From: JBKBRC01 sp046292345
Lineage (GTDB): Bacteria > Bacteroidota > Rhodothermia > Rhodothermales > Rubricoccaceae
Direction of reading: 5' to 3'
Assembly (NCBI GenBank): GCA_046292345.1
Contig: JBKBRC010000009.1
Span: 1-64,000 of the forward strand
Length of the DNA: 64,000 bases
Positions 1 through 8,276 of the stretch are shown piece after piece. Each line of letters starts with the position of its first letter. Position 1 is the stretch's first letter. The position numbers and the translations under genes were made by a program. The notes under the pieces are model-generated. The model was not told where the DNA came from. It made no database searches and saw only the letters and a program-made list of their open reading frames with translations.

Positions 1-240
1 GCCAGCGAGAGCAGGGTCTGAGGCACGGAGCAGCAGGGCAGACCAACGGCCGTCGCACAGACAAGACCATGCCGGTCGCTCCGGCAGACAACCTCGTGCA
101 CACACAGGATGCCTTTATAGCCTTTATAGCAAGGATTAGCGTAACACCGGCGCCCGGTCTGGGCGCAGAAAAGGCGCGTGCAGCGTGCTCCCGTCCTTGG
201 TTTCGCTATAACCTTTGTAAACCCAGAGGCCTCTTCTGTG
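1..240. other. Left-edge stretch with no supported gene
   Basis: No open frame here has convincing protein character. The only structure I see is a 9-bp unit (gcctttata) repeated twice at 111-128 in an unusually AT-rich patch. This patch could hold a promoter reading leftwards into a gene outside the window. A short frame reaching the left edge on the minus strand has no recognisable content. Confidence 0.4.
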
Positions 241-597
241 CTAGCGGAGCCCCCGGTCAGACGGACGTCTCATCTCGCCAATCACGAGGTCCGTCCCGCG
301 CTGCTCAAGCAAGAGCGCGACCGAATCGCCCTCCGTGTGCCCTCGCAGGACCGAGCGGTCGGCCACGCGGAGATCCATCGTCATGGCCGGCATCACGCCG
401 GGGATGTCGTCGTGCGCCACGCGGGCGGCCGTCGAGTCGAAGCGGGGCCCGAGGTAAACGGCGCCGACGACGTACGTGGTGTCGGCTCGCGCGCGCGCGC
501 CGTGGCCGTCGTGCTTGCCGCCGCAGCCTGCGGCCGGCGCACCGAGGGCGAGCAGCAGTGCCGCGGCGCGCAGGGGGAGGCGGATGGGCCGAGCCAT
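241..597 (-). CDS. CusF-like periplasmic copper-binding lipoprotein
   Basis: The 118-residue protein begins at the ATG at 597. It has a lipoprotein signal peptide (lipobox AAGC, Cys25), a short His/Gly stretch (KHDGHG) and then the CusF/CusF-like copper-binding signature HDDIPGVMPAMTM at residues 62-74. In the family, His and two Met residues of this motif bind Cu(I) or Ag(I) and pass it between periplasmic partners. The Trp that stacks on Cu in E. coli CusF is not present; Met69 sits about there. It is the last gene of a three-gene minus-strand unit after SCO and PCu(A)C, so it probably serves copper delivery or detoxification in the cell envelope. A longer frame upstream overlaps PCu(A)C and has no signal peptide, so I reject that start. 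Confidence 0.82.
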   Translation of the reverse strand: MARPIRLPLRAAALLLALGAPAAGCGGKHDGHGARARADTTYVVGAVYLGPRFDSTAARVAHDDIPGVMPAMTMDLRVADRSVLRGHTEGDSVALLLEQRGTDLVIGEMRRPSDRGLR

Positions 598-610
598 ATG
601 CCTGGAGGGT

Positions 611-1078
611 TCAGTGGCCGTGCGGGCCGGATGGCAGAGCCTCGAGCGGCCGCACGCCTGCGCGTACGGCCAGGCCGCCCGCGCGCGCAAAGCGGAGGGC
701 CACCTCGAAGCTGTCGCCGGGCGTGAGCGGCTCGCGCAGGCCGATGAGCATGACGTGATAGCCGCCCGGACGCAGCGCGACAAGCGCCTGCGGCCCGACC
801 GGCACGCCGTCTACGGGGCGCATCCCCCGCATCTCACCCGTCCGCTCGACCGACGCGTGGAGCTCGACGCGCTCGGCGCCGTCGAACAGCGCTCCGAGCA
901 GCGTGTCGGGCCCCGTGCCGCCCGTGATCTCAAAGAATAGCGCACTCGTGCCGCCGGCCGGGGCGGCCAGCATGTAGGCGCGATCCACGCGCAGGGGCAC
1001 GCCGGGCTCTGGCGGCGGGGCCGAGGCCGACTGGCAGGCCCCGAGCAGAAGCGTGGCGGTGAGGAGAAGCGCACGCAT
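611..1078 (-). CDS. PCu(A)C-type periplasmic copper chaperone
   Basis: The 155-residue lipoprotein (lipobox LGAC at about residue 13) matches the PCu(A)C/DUF461 family. It has the His after VEL (ELHAS), a Met pair (GEMRGM), and the distal YHVMLIGL segment that supplies the His-x-Met ligands. Family members hold Cu(I) in the periplasm and hand it, with SCO proteins, to the CuA centre of cytochrome c oxidase. Its ATG overlaps the stop codon of the SCO gene (TGATG at 1080-1076), so the two are translationally coupled. It is followed within 14 bp by the CusF-like gene. Confidence 0.88.
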   Translation of the reverse strand: MRALLLTATLLLGACQSASAPPPEPGVPLRVDRAYMLAAPAGGTSALFFEITGGTGPDTLLGALFDGAERVELHASVERTGEMRGMRPVDGVPVGPQALVALRPGGYHVMLIGLREPLTPGDSFEVALRFARAGGLAVRAGVRPLEALPSGPHGH

Positions 1079-1653
1079 CAGGGGAGAAGCGAGCGGATGT
1101 CGCCGGCGATCATGTCGGGCGGCGTGGCGGTTCCGCTGTACGTCTCGACGATGCGGCCGCGGGCGTCGAGCAGAAACGCGCGGTCGGAATGGTCGATAAG
1201 CGGTGGCCCTTCGCCGCCCGGGTGCGGCACCTCCTCGACGCGGATGCCAAGGCGATCCATGAGGTGGGCGACCTCGTCGGGGGAGCCGGTGAGCAGAGAC
1301 CACTCCGGCCCGAGGCGCCACATCCGGGCGTAGGCACGCAGAACGGACGGCGTGTCGCGCGTCGGATCGAACGAGACGGTGACGAACGTGACGCGTGCCG
1401 AGTCGGCCTCGAGCGCGCGGCGCACGCGCGTCATGTTGGCCATCGTGACCGGGCAGATGTCCGGGCAGCGCGTGTAGACGGCGCTGAGCAGCACGGGGCG
1501 GCCGGCCAGGTCCTGCGGGAAAGCAACGGCCGCGCTGTCCTGGTCGACAAGCGACCACGTCGTATCGGCGAGGTCGTCGACGACCGAGAGGCCGGACGGC
1601 TCGCTCCGACAGGCAGCGAGCACGAGGAACAGGAGCAGCGGGACGAAGCGCAT
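1078..1653 (-). CDS. SCO1/SenC family copper chaperone / thiol-disulfide protein
   Basis: The 191-residue lipoprotein (lipobox LAAC, Cys15) has the thioredoxin-like SCO fold. The copper-binding motif CPDIC is at residues 63-67 (CxxxC, followed by P) and the distal His is in IDHSDRAFLLD. SCO proteins reduce and metallate the CuA site of cytochrome c oxidase. It is first in the minus-strand unit SCO, PCu(A)C, CusF-like, with coupled stop/start codons. The gap to the divergent gene at 1779 is only 125 bp and carries an AT-rich patch near 1711-1721 that may hold the promoter. No oxidase genes are in the window. Confidence 0.9.
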   Translation of the reverse strand: MRFVPLLLFLVLAACRSEPSGLSVVDDLADTTWSLVDQDSAAVAFPQDLAGRPVLLSAVYTRCPDICPVTMANMTRVRRALEADSARVTFVTVSFDPTRDTPSVLRAYARMWRLGPEWSLLTGSPDEVAHLMDRLGIRVEEVPHPGGEGPPLIDHSDRAFLLDARGRIVETYSGTATPPDMIAGDIRSLLP

Positions 1654-1778
1654 CGGGAGCCCGAGTTTGGCCCAAGTAAGCAGCGCCGAGCGGGTGCGTT
1701 CCGGGCTTGACACCAAATTAGCCGGCTGCTCCCGGCGGCGCCCGAGGGAGTGTGTATGGCGGTGTGTATATTGAACCC

Positions 1779-2099
1779 ATGCCGCTCCCCCGTCATCGTC
1801 CGCTCTGCGCCCTCGCGCTCCTGGTGTTGCTGGCCGGCGGCGCGCTCGTGCTGCCGCTGCTGCACGCGGCCGGGCACGAGCATGCGCACGCGGAGTGGGC
1901 GACCCCGGGGGCCTCGTTCGAGGTGCCTCCGTGCGAGCTGTGCCAGGCGCCGCTCGGGCGTGCAGCGGTGCTCCCTCCTGCGGCGGGCGCCGAGGTTCGG
2001 CTGCCTCTTGCGGGCGGGGACTGGCTGCTGCCGGTGGCGCCGTGCGCGCTACGCACGGCGGTGCCGCTGAGCGCGCGCGCGCCTCCGGGTCTGGTCTGA
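1779..2099 (+). CDS. Small exported His/Cys-rich protein, DUF2946-like
   Basis: The 106-residue protein starts at the second in-frame ATG, which directly precedes an N-terminal hydrophobic segment (CALALLVLLAGGALVLPLL). The hydrophobic segment is followed by a metal-binding-looking HEHAH cluster and a PCELCQ motif about 20 residues later. This layout, membrane segment then His cluster then CxxC, resembles small DUF2946-type proteins found near copper and zinc genes. I do not know its reaction. It is divergent from the copper chaperones and precedes the zinc-like cluster. A role in binding Cu or Zn at the membrane is inference from the ligands and neighbours. Confidence 0.6.
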   Translation: MPLPRHRPLCALALLVLLAGGALVLPLLHAAGHEHAHAEWATPGASFEVPPCELCQAPLGRAAVLPPAAGAEVRLPLAGGDWLLPVAPCALRTAVPLSARAPPGLV

Positions 2100-2108
2100 C
2101 GTTCTGCC

Positions 2109-2144
2109 GCGCCGCGTGCGCCCGGGCCCGGGCGCACGCGGCGC
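2109..2144. terminator. Perfect 18-bp GC palindrome (terminator-like)
   Basis: The arm GCGCCGCGTGCGCCCGGG at 2109-2126 is followed immediately by its exact reverse complement at 2127-2144. It starts 9 bp after the stop codon of the small exported protein. There is no T tract, so it could be a cruciform, a transcript-end hairpin or a pause site rather than a classical intrinsic terminator. Confidence 0.5.
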
Positions 2145-2225
2145 AGGCTCGTCGTCGCGCGTCAGCGCCGGCGCTTCTCGTTCGGGCGGCAGGGGCCGCC
2201 TGACTCCCTGAGCTTGCCTCTCGGC

Positions 2226-3416
2226 ATGCTGGACTGGCTTCTCGTCGGAGGCGGTGTGCATGGCACTCACGTCTCCCTCCTTCTCCGCCGCGCAGGGGTG
2301 CCCGCAGGACGGCTCCGGGTGCTCGACCCGCACGCCGCGCCGCTGGCGCAGTGGCATGCTCACACCGCCGCGACCGGGATGGACTTCCTGCGCTCCTCCA
2401 TCGTCCACCACATCGACGTAGATCCGTATGGTCTGCAGCACTTCGCCGCGTCCGAGGCGGGGCGGGGCGTGGCGCGCTTCGCGCGGCCCTACCGGCGCCC
2501 GTCGGTGGCGCTGTTCCGGGCGCATGCCGAGGCTGTCGTGGCCCGCGAGGGGCTGGCCGCGCTGCGCCTGCGGGGTACGGCGCGCCGCCTCCGGCGGACA
2601 GCGGCCGGCTGGGCGCTTGAGACCGACCGTGGCCTGCTCGTGGCGCGGCACGTCGTGCTCGCGCCGGGCCCGCCGCCGCCGCACTGGCCATCCTGGGCTC
2701 GGCCGCTCCGCGACGCCGACGCGCCGGTGGCGCACCTGTTCGAGCCGGGCTTCTCGCGCGAGGCGATCGGCGCCTGGGCGCGTGCCGTCGTCGTGGGCGG
2801 CGGGATCTCGGCAGCGCAGGCTGCGCTCGCGCTCGCGCAGCACCGCCCGGGCGCGGTCACGCTCGTCATGCGCCACGCGCCGCGCATCCACGACCTCGAC
2901 GCCGATCCCGGCTGGCTTGGCCCCAAGTACCTCGAGGGGTTCCATGCCGAGCCGTGCCGCGTGCGGCGCCGGCAGGCCATCGCGGCGGCGCGGCACCGGG
3001 GCTCGTGGCCGCCGGCGGTCCATGCGGCCATGCAGCGCGCCGCCGCGCGGGGGCACCTCCGCTGCGTGCAGGCGGCCGTGCGGGAGGCCTCGTGGGACGG
3101 GCACGCGCTGCGCCTGACGCTTGCCTCCGGCGAGGCTCTCGCCGCTGACCGCCTCGTGCTGGCAACCGGCTTCGCGCCCGAGCGCCCGGGGGGCGCGCTT
3201 GTCGCACGCGCCGTGGCCGAGCTCGGCCTGCCGGTGGCGCCGTGCGGCTTTCCGCTGCTCGATCCCGCTCTGCGCTGGCAGGCGGGCCTGTTTGTCACCG
3301 GCGGCCTGGCCGAGCTCGAGCTCGGGCCGGTGGCGCGCAACATCGCCGGCGCGCGCATGGCCGCGACGCGTCTCGCGGCGCAGGTGACGCGGCCCGCCTT
3401 CGCCGTCGCCGCCTGA
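2226..3416 (+). CDS. FAD/NAD(P)-binding oxidoreductase, SidA/lysine-ornithine N-monooxygenase-like
   Basis: The protein is about 396 residues from the ATG at 2226 (a TTG four codons earlier is possible). Two Rossmann dinucleotide motifs are visible: LLVGGGVHGTH at the N-terminus for FAD and AVVVGGGISAAQ near residue 190 for NAD(P)H. A late motif ATGFAPE closes the FAD domain. Spacing and the DPHAAPLAQWHAHTAATGM segment resemble proteins often labelled SidA/PvdA-like N-hydroxylases, but nothing proves a hydroxamate product. Its place between a His-rich exported protein and an AztD-like chaperone suggests a link to metal homeostasis, possibly metallophore chemistry (inference). No peptide synthetase genes are nearby. 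Confidence 0.65.
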   Translation: MLDWLLVGGGVHGTHVSLLLRRAGVPAGRLRVLDPHAAPLAQWHAHTAATGMDFLRSSIVHHIDVDPYGLQHFAASEAGRGVARFARPYRRPSVALFRAHAEAVVAREGLAALRLRGTARRLRRTAAGWALETDRGLLVARHVVLAPGPPPPHWPSWARPLRDADAPVAHLFEPGFSREAIGAWARAVVVGGGISAAQAALALAQHRPGAVTLVMRHAPRIHDLDADPGWLGPKYLEGFHAEPCRVRRRQAIAAARHRGSWPPAVHAAMQRAAARGHLRCVQAAVREASWDGHALRLTLASGEALAADRLVLATGFAPERPGGALVARAVAELGLPVAPCGFPLLDPALRWQAGLFVTGGLAELELGPVARNIAGARMAATRLAAQVTRPAFAVAA

Positions 3417-3514
3417 CGCCTCCCGCTACACCTTTCGCGGCGCGGCGGCGCGCATCCACATCCCTCCCGCCGGGCAATTCGGCTTTCCTCCCAAACCAAC
3501 CAACCCGTTCCACA

Positions 3515-4762
3515 ATGCGAACGACCACCCTTCGCGCCGTCACGGCTGCCGCCCTGGTAGCTGGCGCTTTCCTGACCGTCTCCGGCTGCGACAGCACCGG
3601 AGCCGATGACGCGGCGTTCTCGCAGCGCCTGCTCGTAGCCGAGCACGGCGAGGCCCGGCTCCACGTGATGGACCTTGGCGCGGGCGCGCCCATGGCGACG
3701 CTCAACCTCGCAGGGCCTATCCGTGCCTACGTCGTCGCGACGGGCGAGAGCAACCGCTATGCCTTCCTCGCACCCACCAACGGTCCCATTCAGGCCATCG
3801 ACGGGGGCATCTTTCGCCAGGGCGGGCGCCTCGTCGAGCAGGCACCGGCGCTGCTGCCGTTCAACGTGCCGGGTGAGAACCTGGTCCACCTCACGCTCGG
3901 CGGCTCGTGGGTGGCCGGCTTCTACGACGGCACCGGCGAGGCGCGCCTCTTCGACGGTGCCCGCGTGGGCAGCGGCAACCCGCCCGTGACCACGATCGCG
4001 AGCGGGCGCGCCCACCACGGCGTGGCCGTGGCCGTCGGCGACCTCGCGCTCGTCACGCGGCCCGTCGAGGGGCAGACGCTCCCCAACGGCGTCCGCGCCT
4101 ACAACATCGCCACGGGCGCGCTCGTCGCCGACCCCGAGGCCACGTGCCCGGGTTTGCACGGCGAGGCCAAGGGCGCCAACCGCGTCGTGGCGTTCGGCTG
4201 CTCGGACGGGCTGCTCGTCGTGCGGCCGCAGGCGGCCGGCGTCTCGGCCGTGAAGGTGCCCTTCCCGGCCGGTGTCAACCCGCCGCTGCGCGTCGGCACG
4301 CTGCACGCGCACGAGAGCGTGCCGAGCATCGTCGCGCACGTGGGCGGCGGCGGCCAGAATGTCGGCCCAGCCATCCTGGACCCGGCTACCAACACGATGC
4401 GCATGCTCGAGGTGCCGGGGCGCCCCCCCTACGCACTCGGCTACCGCTTCTCGACCGACGGGCGCCACTTCCTCGTGCTCGGCCTCGACGGCACGCTGCA
4501 CATCTACGACGCCGGCACGATGACGCTGCGCGGTAGCGTGACCGGCGCAGCGCAGCCCATGCCGGACCCGCTGCCCACCTCGGGCGCCGTCTTCCCGCAG
4601 GTGATCGCCACGGCCCGGCACGCCTACGTCTCCGACCCGGCCACCAACCAGGTCCGCGAGATCGAGCTCGCCACGCGCCGCGTCACGCGCACGATGACGC
4701 TGCCGTTCCGCCCGGGTGTGCTTGCGCTCGTCGGCCCCGACGGGCCGTCGGGGCCGGCGTAA
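3515..4762 (+). CDS. aztD: AztD-like periplasmic zinc metallochaperone (beta-propeller lipoprotein)
   Basis: The 415-residue lipoprotein (lipobox VSGC, Cys25) consists of repeated beta-propeller blades. Several conserved-looking His and Cys positions are visible: GRAHHGVAV, CPGLHGEAKG, a second Cys in VAFGCSDG, and LHAHESVPSIVAHVG. This order, including the Cys pair bracketing an LHGEA motif, is what I know from AztD, the periplasmic zinc chaperone of the AztABCD system. In that system AztD hands zinc to the solute-binding protein AztC. No AztABC genes are here. Instead a His-rich lipoprotein and a ZnuD-like receptor follow, so it may work with outer-membrane zinc import. The family assignment is from memory and should be tested by profile search. 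Confidence 0.6.
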   Translation: MRTTTLRAVTAAALVAGAFLTVSGCDSTGADDAAFSQRLLVAEHGEARLHVMDLGAGAPMATLNLAGPIRAYVVATGESNRYAFLAPTNGPIQAIDGGIFRQGGRLVEQAPALLPFNVPGENLVHLTLGGSWVAGFYDGTGEARLFDGARVGSGNPPVTTIASGRAHHGVAVAVGDLALVTRPVEGQTLPNGVRAYNIATGALVADPEATCPGLHGEAKGANRVVAFGCSDGLLVVRPQAAGVSAVKVPFPAGVNPPLRVGTLHAHESVPSIVAHVGGGGQNVGPAILDPATNTMRMLEVPGRPPYALGYRFSTDGRHFLVLGLDGTLHIYDAGTMTLRGSVTGAAQPMPDPLPTSGAVFPQVIATARHAYVSDPATNQVREIELATRRVTRTMTLPFRPGVLALVGPDGPSGPA

Positions 4763-4785
4763 CGCCGTGCGGCACCGTGCGCGCG

Positions 4786-4814
4786 GCCCGCTCCGGTCCT
4801 CCGCCTGAGCGGGC
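4786..4814. terminator. Short GC hairpin in the aztD-lipoprotein gap
   Basis: GCCCGCTC at 4786-4793 pairs with GAGCGGGC at 4807-4814 across a 13-nt loop, in the 93-bp gap after the AztD-like gene. Only a weak T-rich stretch follows. It may attenuate read-through to the downstream lipoprotein gene, or be chance in GC-rich DNA. Confidence 0.25.
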
Positions 4815-4855
4815 TGCGGCTTTCGCTCTCCTCCGCTCTCCAGTCTCCCGATCCG

Positions 4856-5359
4856 ATGCGTCCGCTTCTCCTGACAGCGTGCCTCGCGCTCGCGCTGGCC
4901 GCATGTGACACCGCCGGCCCTGCCCCCGACGACGCCGACGGTCTGCGCGTGGCCGAGATCGTGCTCACGACGCCGGCCGGCGACGTCGTCGCCTACTCGC
5001 ACGACGACCACTGGCACGGGACGATCCGCGGGCGGGTCGGCCAGGACGTGGTGCTGCACGCGTGGGTCGTCCCCCAGGGCAGCCCGGACGTCGGGCACGA
5101 CACGCCGCCGCGCGCGACGTGGCAGCGCCTCTCCGAGCACGCCGGGCACGCGTTCCGCGTCACGTCCGACAACGAGGCCGCCGCGCGGTGGTCCGTCCAG
5201 GGCGACGTGCTCACGCTCGAGGCGCGCGAGCCCGGCACGGCCCTCACGACGGTCGTCGTGCTGCGCGGCACAACGACGCGCTACCAGTCGCCGCCGGCGC
5301 CGACGATCTCGTCGGTCCCGCCGCCGGCGCTGACGGCGGCGCCAGCCGCCCGACACTAG
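4856..5359 (+). CDS. His-rich periplasmic lipoprotein, candidate metal-binding partner of the next receptor
   Basis: The 167-residue lipoprotein has lipobox LAAC (Cys16) and one small beta-sandwich-like domain. A dense ligand cluster SHDDHWHG lies at about residues 48-55, and further His residues occur in VLHAW, VGHDT and SEHAGHAF. The domain framework (VAEIVLTTPAGDVVA then WHGTIRGRVGQDVVL) parallels the lipoprotein at 7809-8276, so the two look like paralogues flanking the receptor gene. The neighbours and ligands suggest a surface or periplasmic zinc-capture lipoprotein. I do not recognise a named family, and the C-terminus is a Pro/Ala-rich tail. Confidence 0.6.
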   Translation: MRPLLLTACLALALAACDTAGPAPDDADGLRVAEIVLTTPAGDVVAYSHDDHWHGTIRGRVGQDVVLHAWVVPQGSPDVGHDTPPRATWQRLSEHAGHAFRVTSDNEAAARWSVQGDVLTLEAREPGTALTTVVVLRGTTTRYQSPPAPTISSVPPPALTAAPAARH

Positions 5360-5371
5360 CCGGCCGCCGAC

Positions 5372-7801
5372 GTGCTCCGTCCGAACGCAAACGCTCTCGC
5401 GCCGGCGCGCACTGCGCGGCCCGCGTGGCGGCCAGCCTGGCGGCCGGGGTCACCGCTGCGCGGGCTGCTGCTGCGCGGGCTGCTGCTGCGCGGGCTGCTG
5501 CTCGGGCTGCTGCCGGGTGCCCCGGCGGCCGCTCAGGGCGTGCCGACGGGTGCGCTCGCCGGCGCCGTACTCGACGCCGAGACCGGGCGCGGCCTTCCCG
5601 GCGCGACGGTTCGCCTGGAGGGTTCCGCGCGCGGCACGGCGGCCGACGCTGAGGGCCGTTTCCGGCTCGAGGAAGTGCCGGCCGGCCGTGCGGTCCTCGC
5701 GGTGAGCGCCGTCGGGTACCGGCCGGCGCGCGCCGAGGCTTCCGTGCCGGCCGGAGGCGAGGCCGTGCTGGTGGTGCGCCTCCGGCCGGACGTCGCCACC
5801 CTGGCCGAGGTCGTCGTCCGCGCCGAGCCTGCCCGTCTGCCGACCTCGCTCTCGCTCGCTGGCGACGCGCTCCGCGAGCGGCTCGCCGGCAGCCTGGCGG
5901 CCACGCTGACCGGCGCGCCGGGCCTGTGGCAGCGTACCAACGGACCGGCCGCGGCGCAGCCCGTCGTGCGCGGTCTCGCCGGCGACCGCGTGCTCGTGCT
6001 CGAGGACGGCGCGCGCACCGGCGACATCGCCACGACCGCGCCCGATCACGCCGTCACGCTCGATCCGCTTGCCGCGCGCCGGATCGACGTGGTGCGCGGC
6101 CCGGCGGCGCTGCTCTACGGCAGCGTCGTCCTGGGCGGGGTCGTGGACGTGGTGACGGAGGCCGTGCCGGTCCGCCGTCCGGCGCGCCCGTCGGCGAGCG
6201 CGCAGGTGCAGGGCGAGACCGTCTACCAGGGGCGGGCCGCTTCGGCCCGGGCCGAGGCGCCCCTGGGCGCCTTCGCGGTGCAGCTCGAGGCGTCGGCGCG
6301 GGCGGCCGCGGACACGCGCACGCCCGCGGGCCCGCTGCCCTTCACCGATCTCGCCGCGCGCACGCTCGGGGGCGGCCTGGCCTGGATCGGGCCCGGCGTG
6401 CGGGCGGGCCTGGCCGCGCACGACGTCCGCCAGACGTATGGCGTTCCGAGCGTGTTCGGTGGGATCACCCTGCCAGGCGGGCATGACGGCGGCGTCTATG
6501 TGGACCTGTACCGCCAGAGCGTGCGCGCCGAGCTCGAAACCGGGCGCCTCGGGCCGCTCGAGCGCGTGCGCGTGCGCGCTCGCGGGAGCCGCTTCTACCA
6601 GGCCGAGTTTGAGCGCGGCGGCTTCGTGGGCACCGAGTTCGGGCAGGCGCTCCACACCGTGCACGCCGTGGGCTACTACGGCCGTGAGGGCCGCGCGCGC
6701 GGCGGCGCGGGCCTCGCCGCCCTGCACCGGGACTGGGCGGCGGCCGGCAGCCAGACCGGCACGCGTCCGGCGGTCGGGCTTGGCGGGGCCGCGTTCGTCT
6801 TCCACGAGGGGCTGCTCGGGCCGAGCCCGCTCGGGCCGCTGACGCTGCAGCTCGGCGCGCGCCTCGACGCGCAGCGCCTCACCCCGCGCGACACCACGTC
6901 GTCGCGCATCGCGGCCGGGCGACGGCTGACCGGCATCCGGGAGCGGCGTTTCGCCGAGCCTTCCGGCGCGCTTGCGCTCGTGGCGGCCCCGGCGGAGGGC
7001 CTCGCCGTCGGCGTGCAACTCGCCCGCTCGGTCCGTTTCCCGGCCGTTGAGGAGCTCTACTCCAACGGCCCGCACCTGGCGAGCTACGCCTACGAGGTTG
7101 GCAACCCGGCGCTGGGACCCGAGGTCGGCTGGGGCGGCGAGGTCTTCGCGCGCCTGCGCCGCCCGCGCCTCCGCGCCGAGGCAACGCTCCACGCGAGCCG
7201 CATCGCGGGCTTCGTGCGCTACGCGCCGCTCGTGGACGAGGCCACCGGGCGTCCGCTGCTCGACTACCGCCTCCGCCGCTACGAGGTCTACCAGGCTACG
7301 GCCGGGGACGCCGTCTTCGCCGGGCTCGAGGCGCTCGCGGAAGCGGCCCTGGCCGGCGGCTGGCACGTCGAGGCGAGCACGCAGGGGATCTACGCGGCCG
7401 AGGCGCGGACCGGCGAGGGGCTGCCGTTCATCCCGCCCCTCCATGCCCGGCTCGCGCTCGGCCGCGAAGCAGGAGCCCTCCGTGGCGGCCTCAGCCTGGA
7501 TGCCGCCGCGCCGCAGCGCCGCGTGCCACCCCTGCCGCCCGGGCTGGCCGCGTGCCGCAGCACCCCGGACGCCCCGGGCTGCCCCGACGCCCTGCCCGGC
7601 GAGTTCGTCCCCACCGCCGGGCGCGTGCTCGCCGGCGCCTGGCTCGGCTACCGCTTCGAGACGCGCGGAACTGCGCACGCGCTCACGCTGCGCGTGGACA
7701 ACGCCTTCGACCGCGCCTACCGCGATCCGCTCTCGCGCGTCAAGTCCGTCGCGCCCGAGGCCGGCCGCAACGTGCTGCTCAGCTACCGCCTCGACCTGTG
7801 A
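5372..7801 (+). CDS. TonB-dependent outer-membrane receptor, ZnuD-like
   Basis: The 809-residue receptor starts with GTG at 5372, 12 bp after the preceding lipoprotein. The N-terminus has a long signal peptide containing the pentapeptide LRGLL three times. A carboxypeptidase-regulatory-like domain (about 58-140) follows, then a plug with VRGLAGDRVLVLEDG and VRGPAALLYGS, then a C-terminal 22-strand-type barrel. The signature FPAVEELYSNGPHLASYAYE with VGNPALGPE in the barrel, and an APDHAVTLDPL segment in the plug, match ZnuD/ZnuK-type zinc receptors. Its position among AztD-like, His-rich and COG0523 genes supports zinc as substrate. Energy would come from TonB-ExbBD encoded elsewhere. Confidence 0.75.
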   Translation: MLRPNANALAPARTARPAWRPAWRPGSPLRGLLLRGLLLRGLLLGLLPGAPAAAQGVPTGALAGAVLDAETGRGLPGATVRLEGSARGTAADAEGRFRLEEVPAGRAVLAVSAVGYRPARAEASVPAGGEAVLVVRLRPDVATLAEVVVRAEPARLPTSLSLAGDALRERLAGSLAATLTGAPGLWQRTNGPAAAQPVVRGLAGDRVLVLEDGARTGDIATTAPDHAVTLDPLAARRIDVVRGPAALLYGSVVLGGVVDVVTEAVPVRRPARPSASAQVQGETVYQGRAASARAEAPLGAFAVQLEASARAAADTRTPAGPLPFTDLAARTLGGGLAWIGPGVRAGLAAHDVRQTYGVPSVFGGITLPGGHDGGVYVDLYRQSVRAELETGRLGPLERVRVRARGSRFYQAEFERGGFVGTEFGQALHTVHAVGYYGREGRARGGAGLAALHRDWAAAGSQTGTRPAVGLGGAAFVFHEGLLGPSPLGPLTLQLGARLDAQRLTPRDTTSSRIAAGRRLTGIRERRFAEPSGALALVAAPAEGLAVGVQLARSVRFPAVEELYSNGPHLASYAYEVGNPALGPEVGWGGEVFARLRRPRLRAEATLHASRIAGFVRYAPLVDEATGRPLLDYRLRRYEVYQATAGDAVFAGLEALAEAALAGGWHVEASTQGIYAAEARTGEGLPFIPPLHARLALGREAGALRGGLSLDAAAPQRRVPPLPPGLAACRSTPDAPGCPDALPGEFVPTAGRVLAGAWLGYRFETRGTAHALTLRVDNAFDRAYRDPLSRVKSVAPEAGRNVLLSYRLDL
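5456..5500 (+). repeat. 15-bp x 3 tandem repeat inside the receptor signal peptide
   Basis: The unit ctgcgcgggctgctg occurs three times head to tail, keeping the reading frame and giving repeated hydrophobic pentapeptides in the signal peptide. A fourth shortened copy follows. Copy number change would alter signal-peptide length by five residues per unit without a frameshift. Confidence 0.9.
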
Positions 7802-7808
7802 CCCTGCC

Positions 7809-8276
7809 ATGAGCCCGATCCGCCCGAGGAGGGCTGCCGCCCTGGTCTGGGCCGTCCTGGCCCTGGCCGCCGCCGGCTGCGACAACCCGCTCACGTACCA
7901 GACCGACCACCTGGAGGCCGTCGAGGTGGTCGTCCGCGACGCCGCCGGGGCCGAGCTCGCGCGCACGGTCGAGAACCGGCGCTGGGAGGGGCCGGCCGCC
8001 GAGCACGGGCTCACGGTGGCCGCCGGCACCTGGCTCGAGCTGCAGGTGACCTTTCTGACGCTCGAGGGCCGCGAGGTGCAGCTCGGCGTGGACCGGCGCG
8101 ACCTCTCGCTGCGCGTCGCGTGGGACCCCGAGGGCTTGGCCGTACACGAGCCGCTCGGCGCGCGCGACCGCCTGCTCGGGTTGCGCCCGGGCCAGACGGC
8201 GCTCCGCCTGCTCGCCTGGCACGGCACCCACCCCGACTTCGTCTCGCCGCCACTTCGGCTCACCATTACAGACTAG
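7809..8276 (+). CDS. Lipoprotein paired with the ZnuD-like receptor
   Basis: The 155-residue lipoprotein (lipobox AAGC, Cys24) begins 7 bp after the receptor stop codon, so it is co-transcribed with it. One beta-rich domain is visible, with DAAGAELARTVENRRWEG and a following AGTWLELQVTFLTLEG stretch. It resembles the domain of the lipoprotein at 4856-5359 but has fewer His residues (HGL, HEP, WHGTH). The last codons lie in a segment repeated on the other side of the scaffold gap. I do not know its function. A receptor-associated capture or docking role is inferred from the operon. Confidence 0.6.
   Translation: MSPIRPRRAAALVWAVLALAAAGCDNPLTYQTDHLEAVEVVVRDAAGAELARTVENRRWEGPAAEHGLTVAAGTWLELQVTFLTLEGREVQLGVDRRDLSLRVAWDPEGLAVHEPLGARDRLLGLRPGQTALRLLAWHGTHPDFVSPPLRLTITD

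Noticed and set aside
1711..1721. Bacteroidota-type promoter (TTG / TAnnTTTG) for the SCO gene
   Set aside because: The patch TAATTTGG on the minus strand is one base off the -7 consensus and no TTG lies at the right distance upstream.
2489..5356. 955-codon open frame on the minus strand
   Set aside because: It is a shadow of several plus-strand genes in GC-rich DNA. The translation is Arg/Ala/Asp-rich without any domain.
5450..8266. 938-codon open frame on the minus strand opposite the ZnuD-like receptor
   Set aside because: Shadow frame; the real receptor on the plus strand has clear domains.
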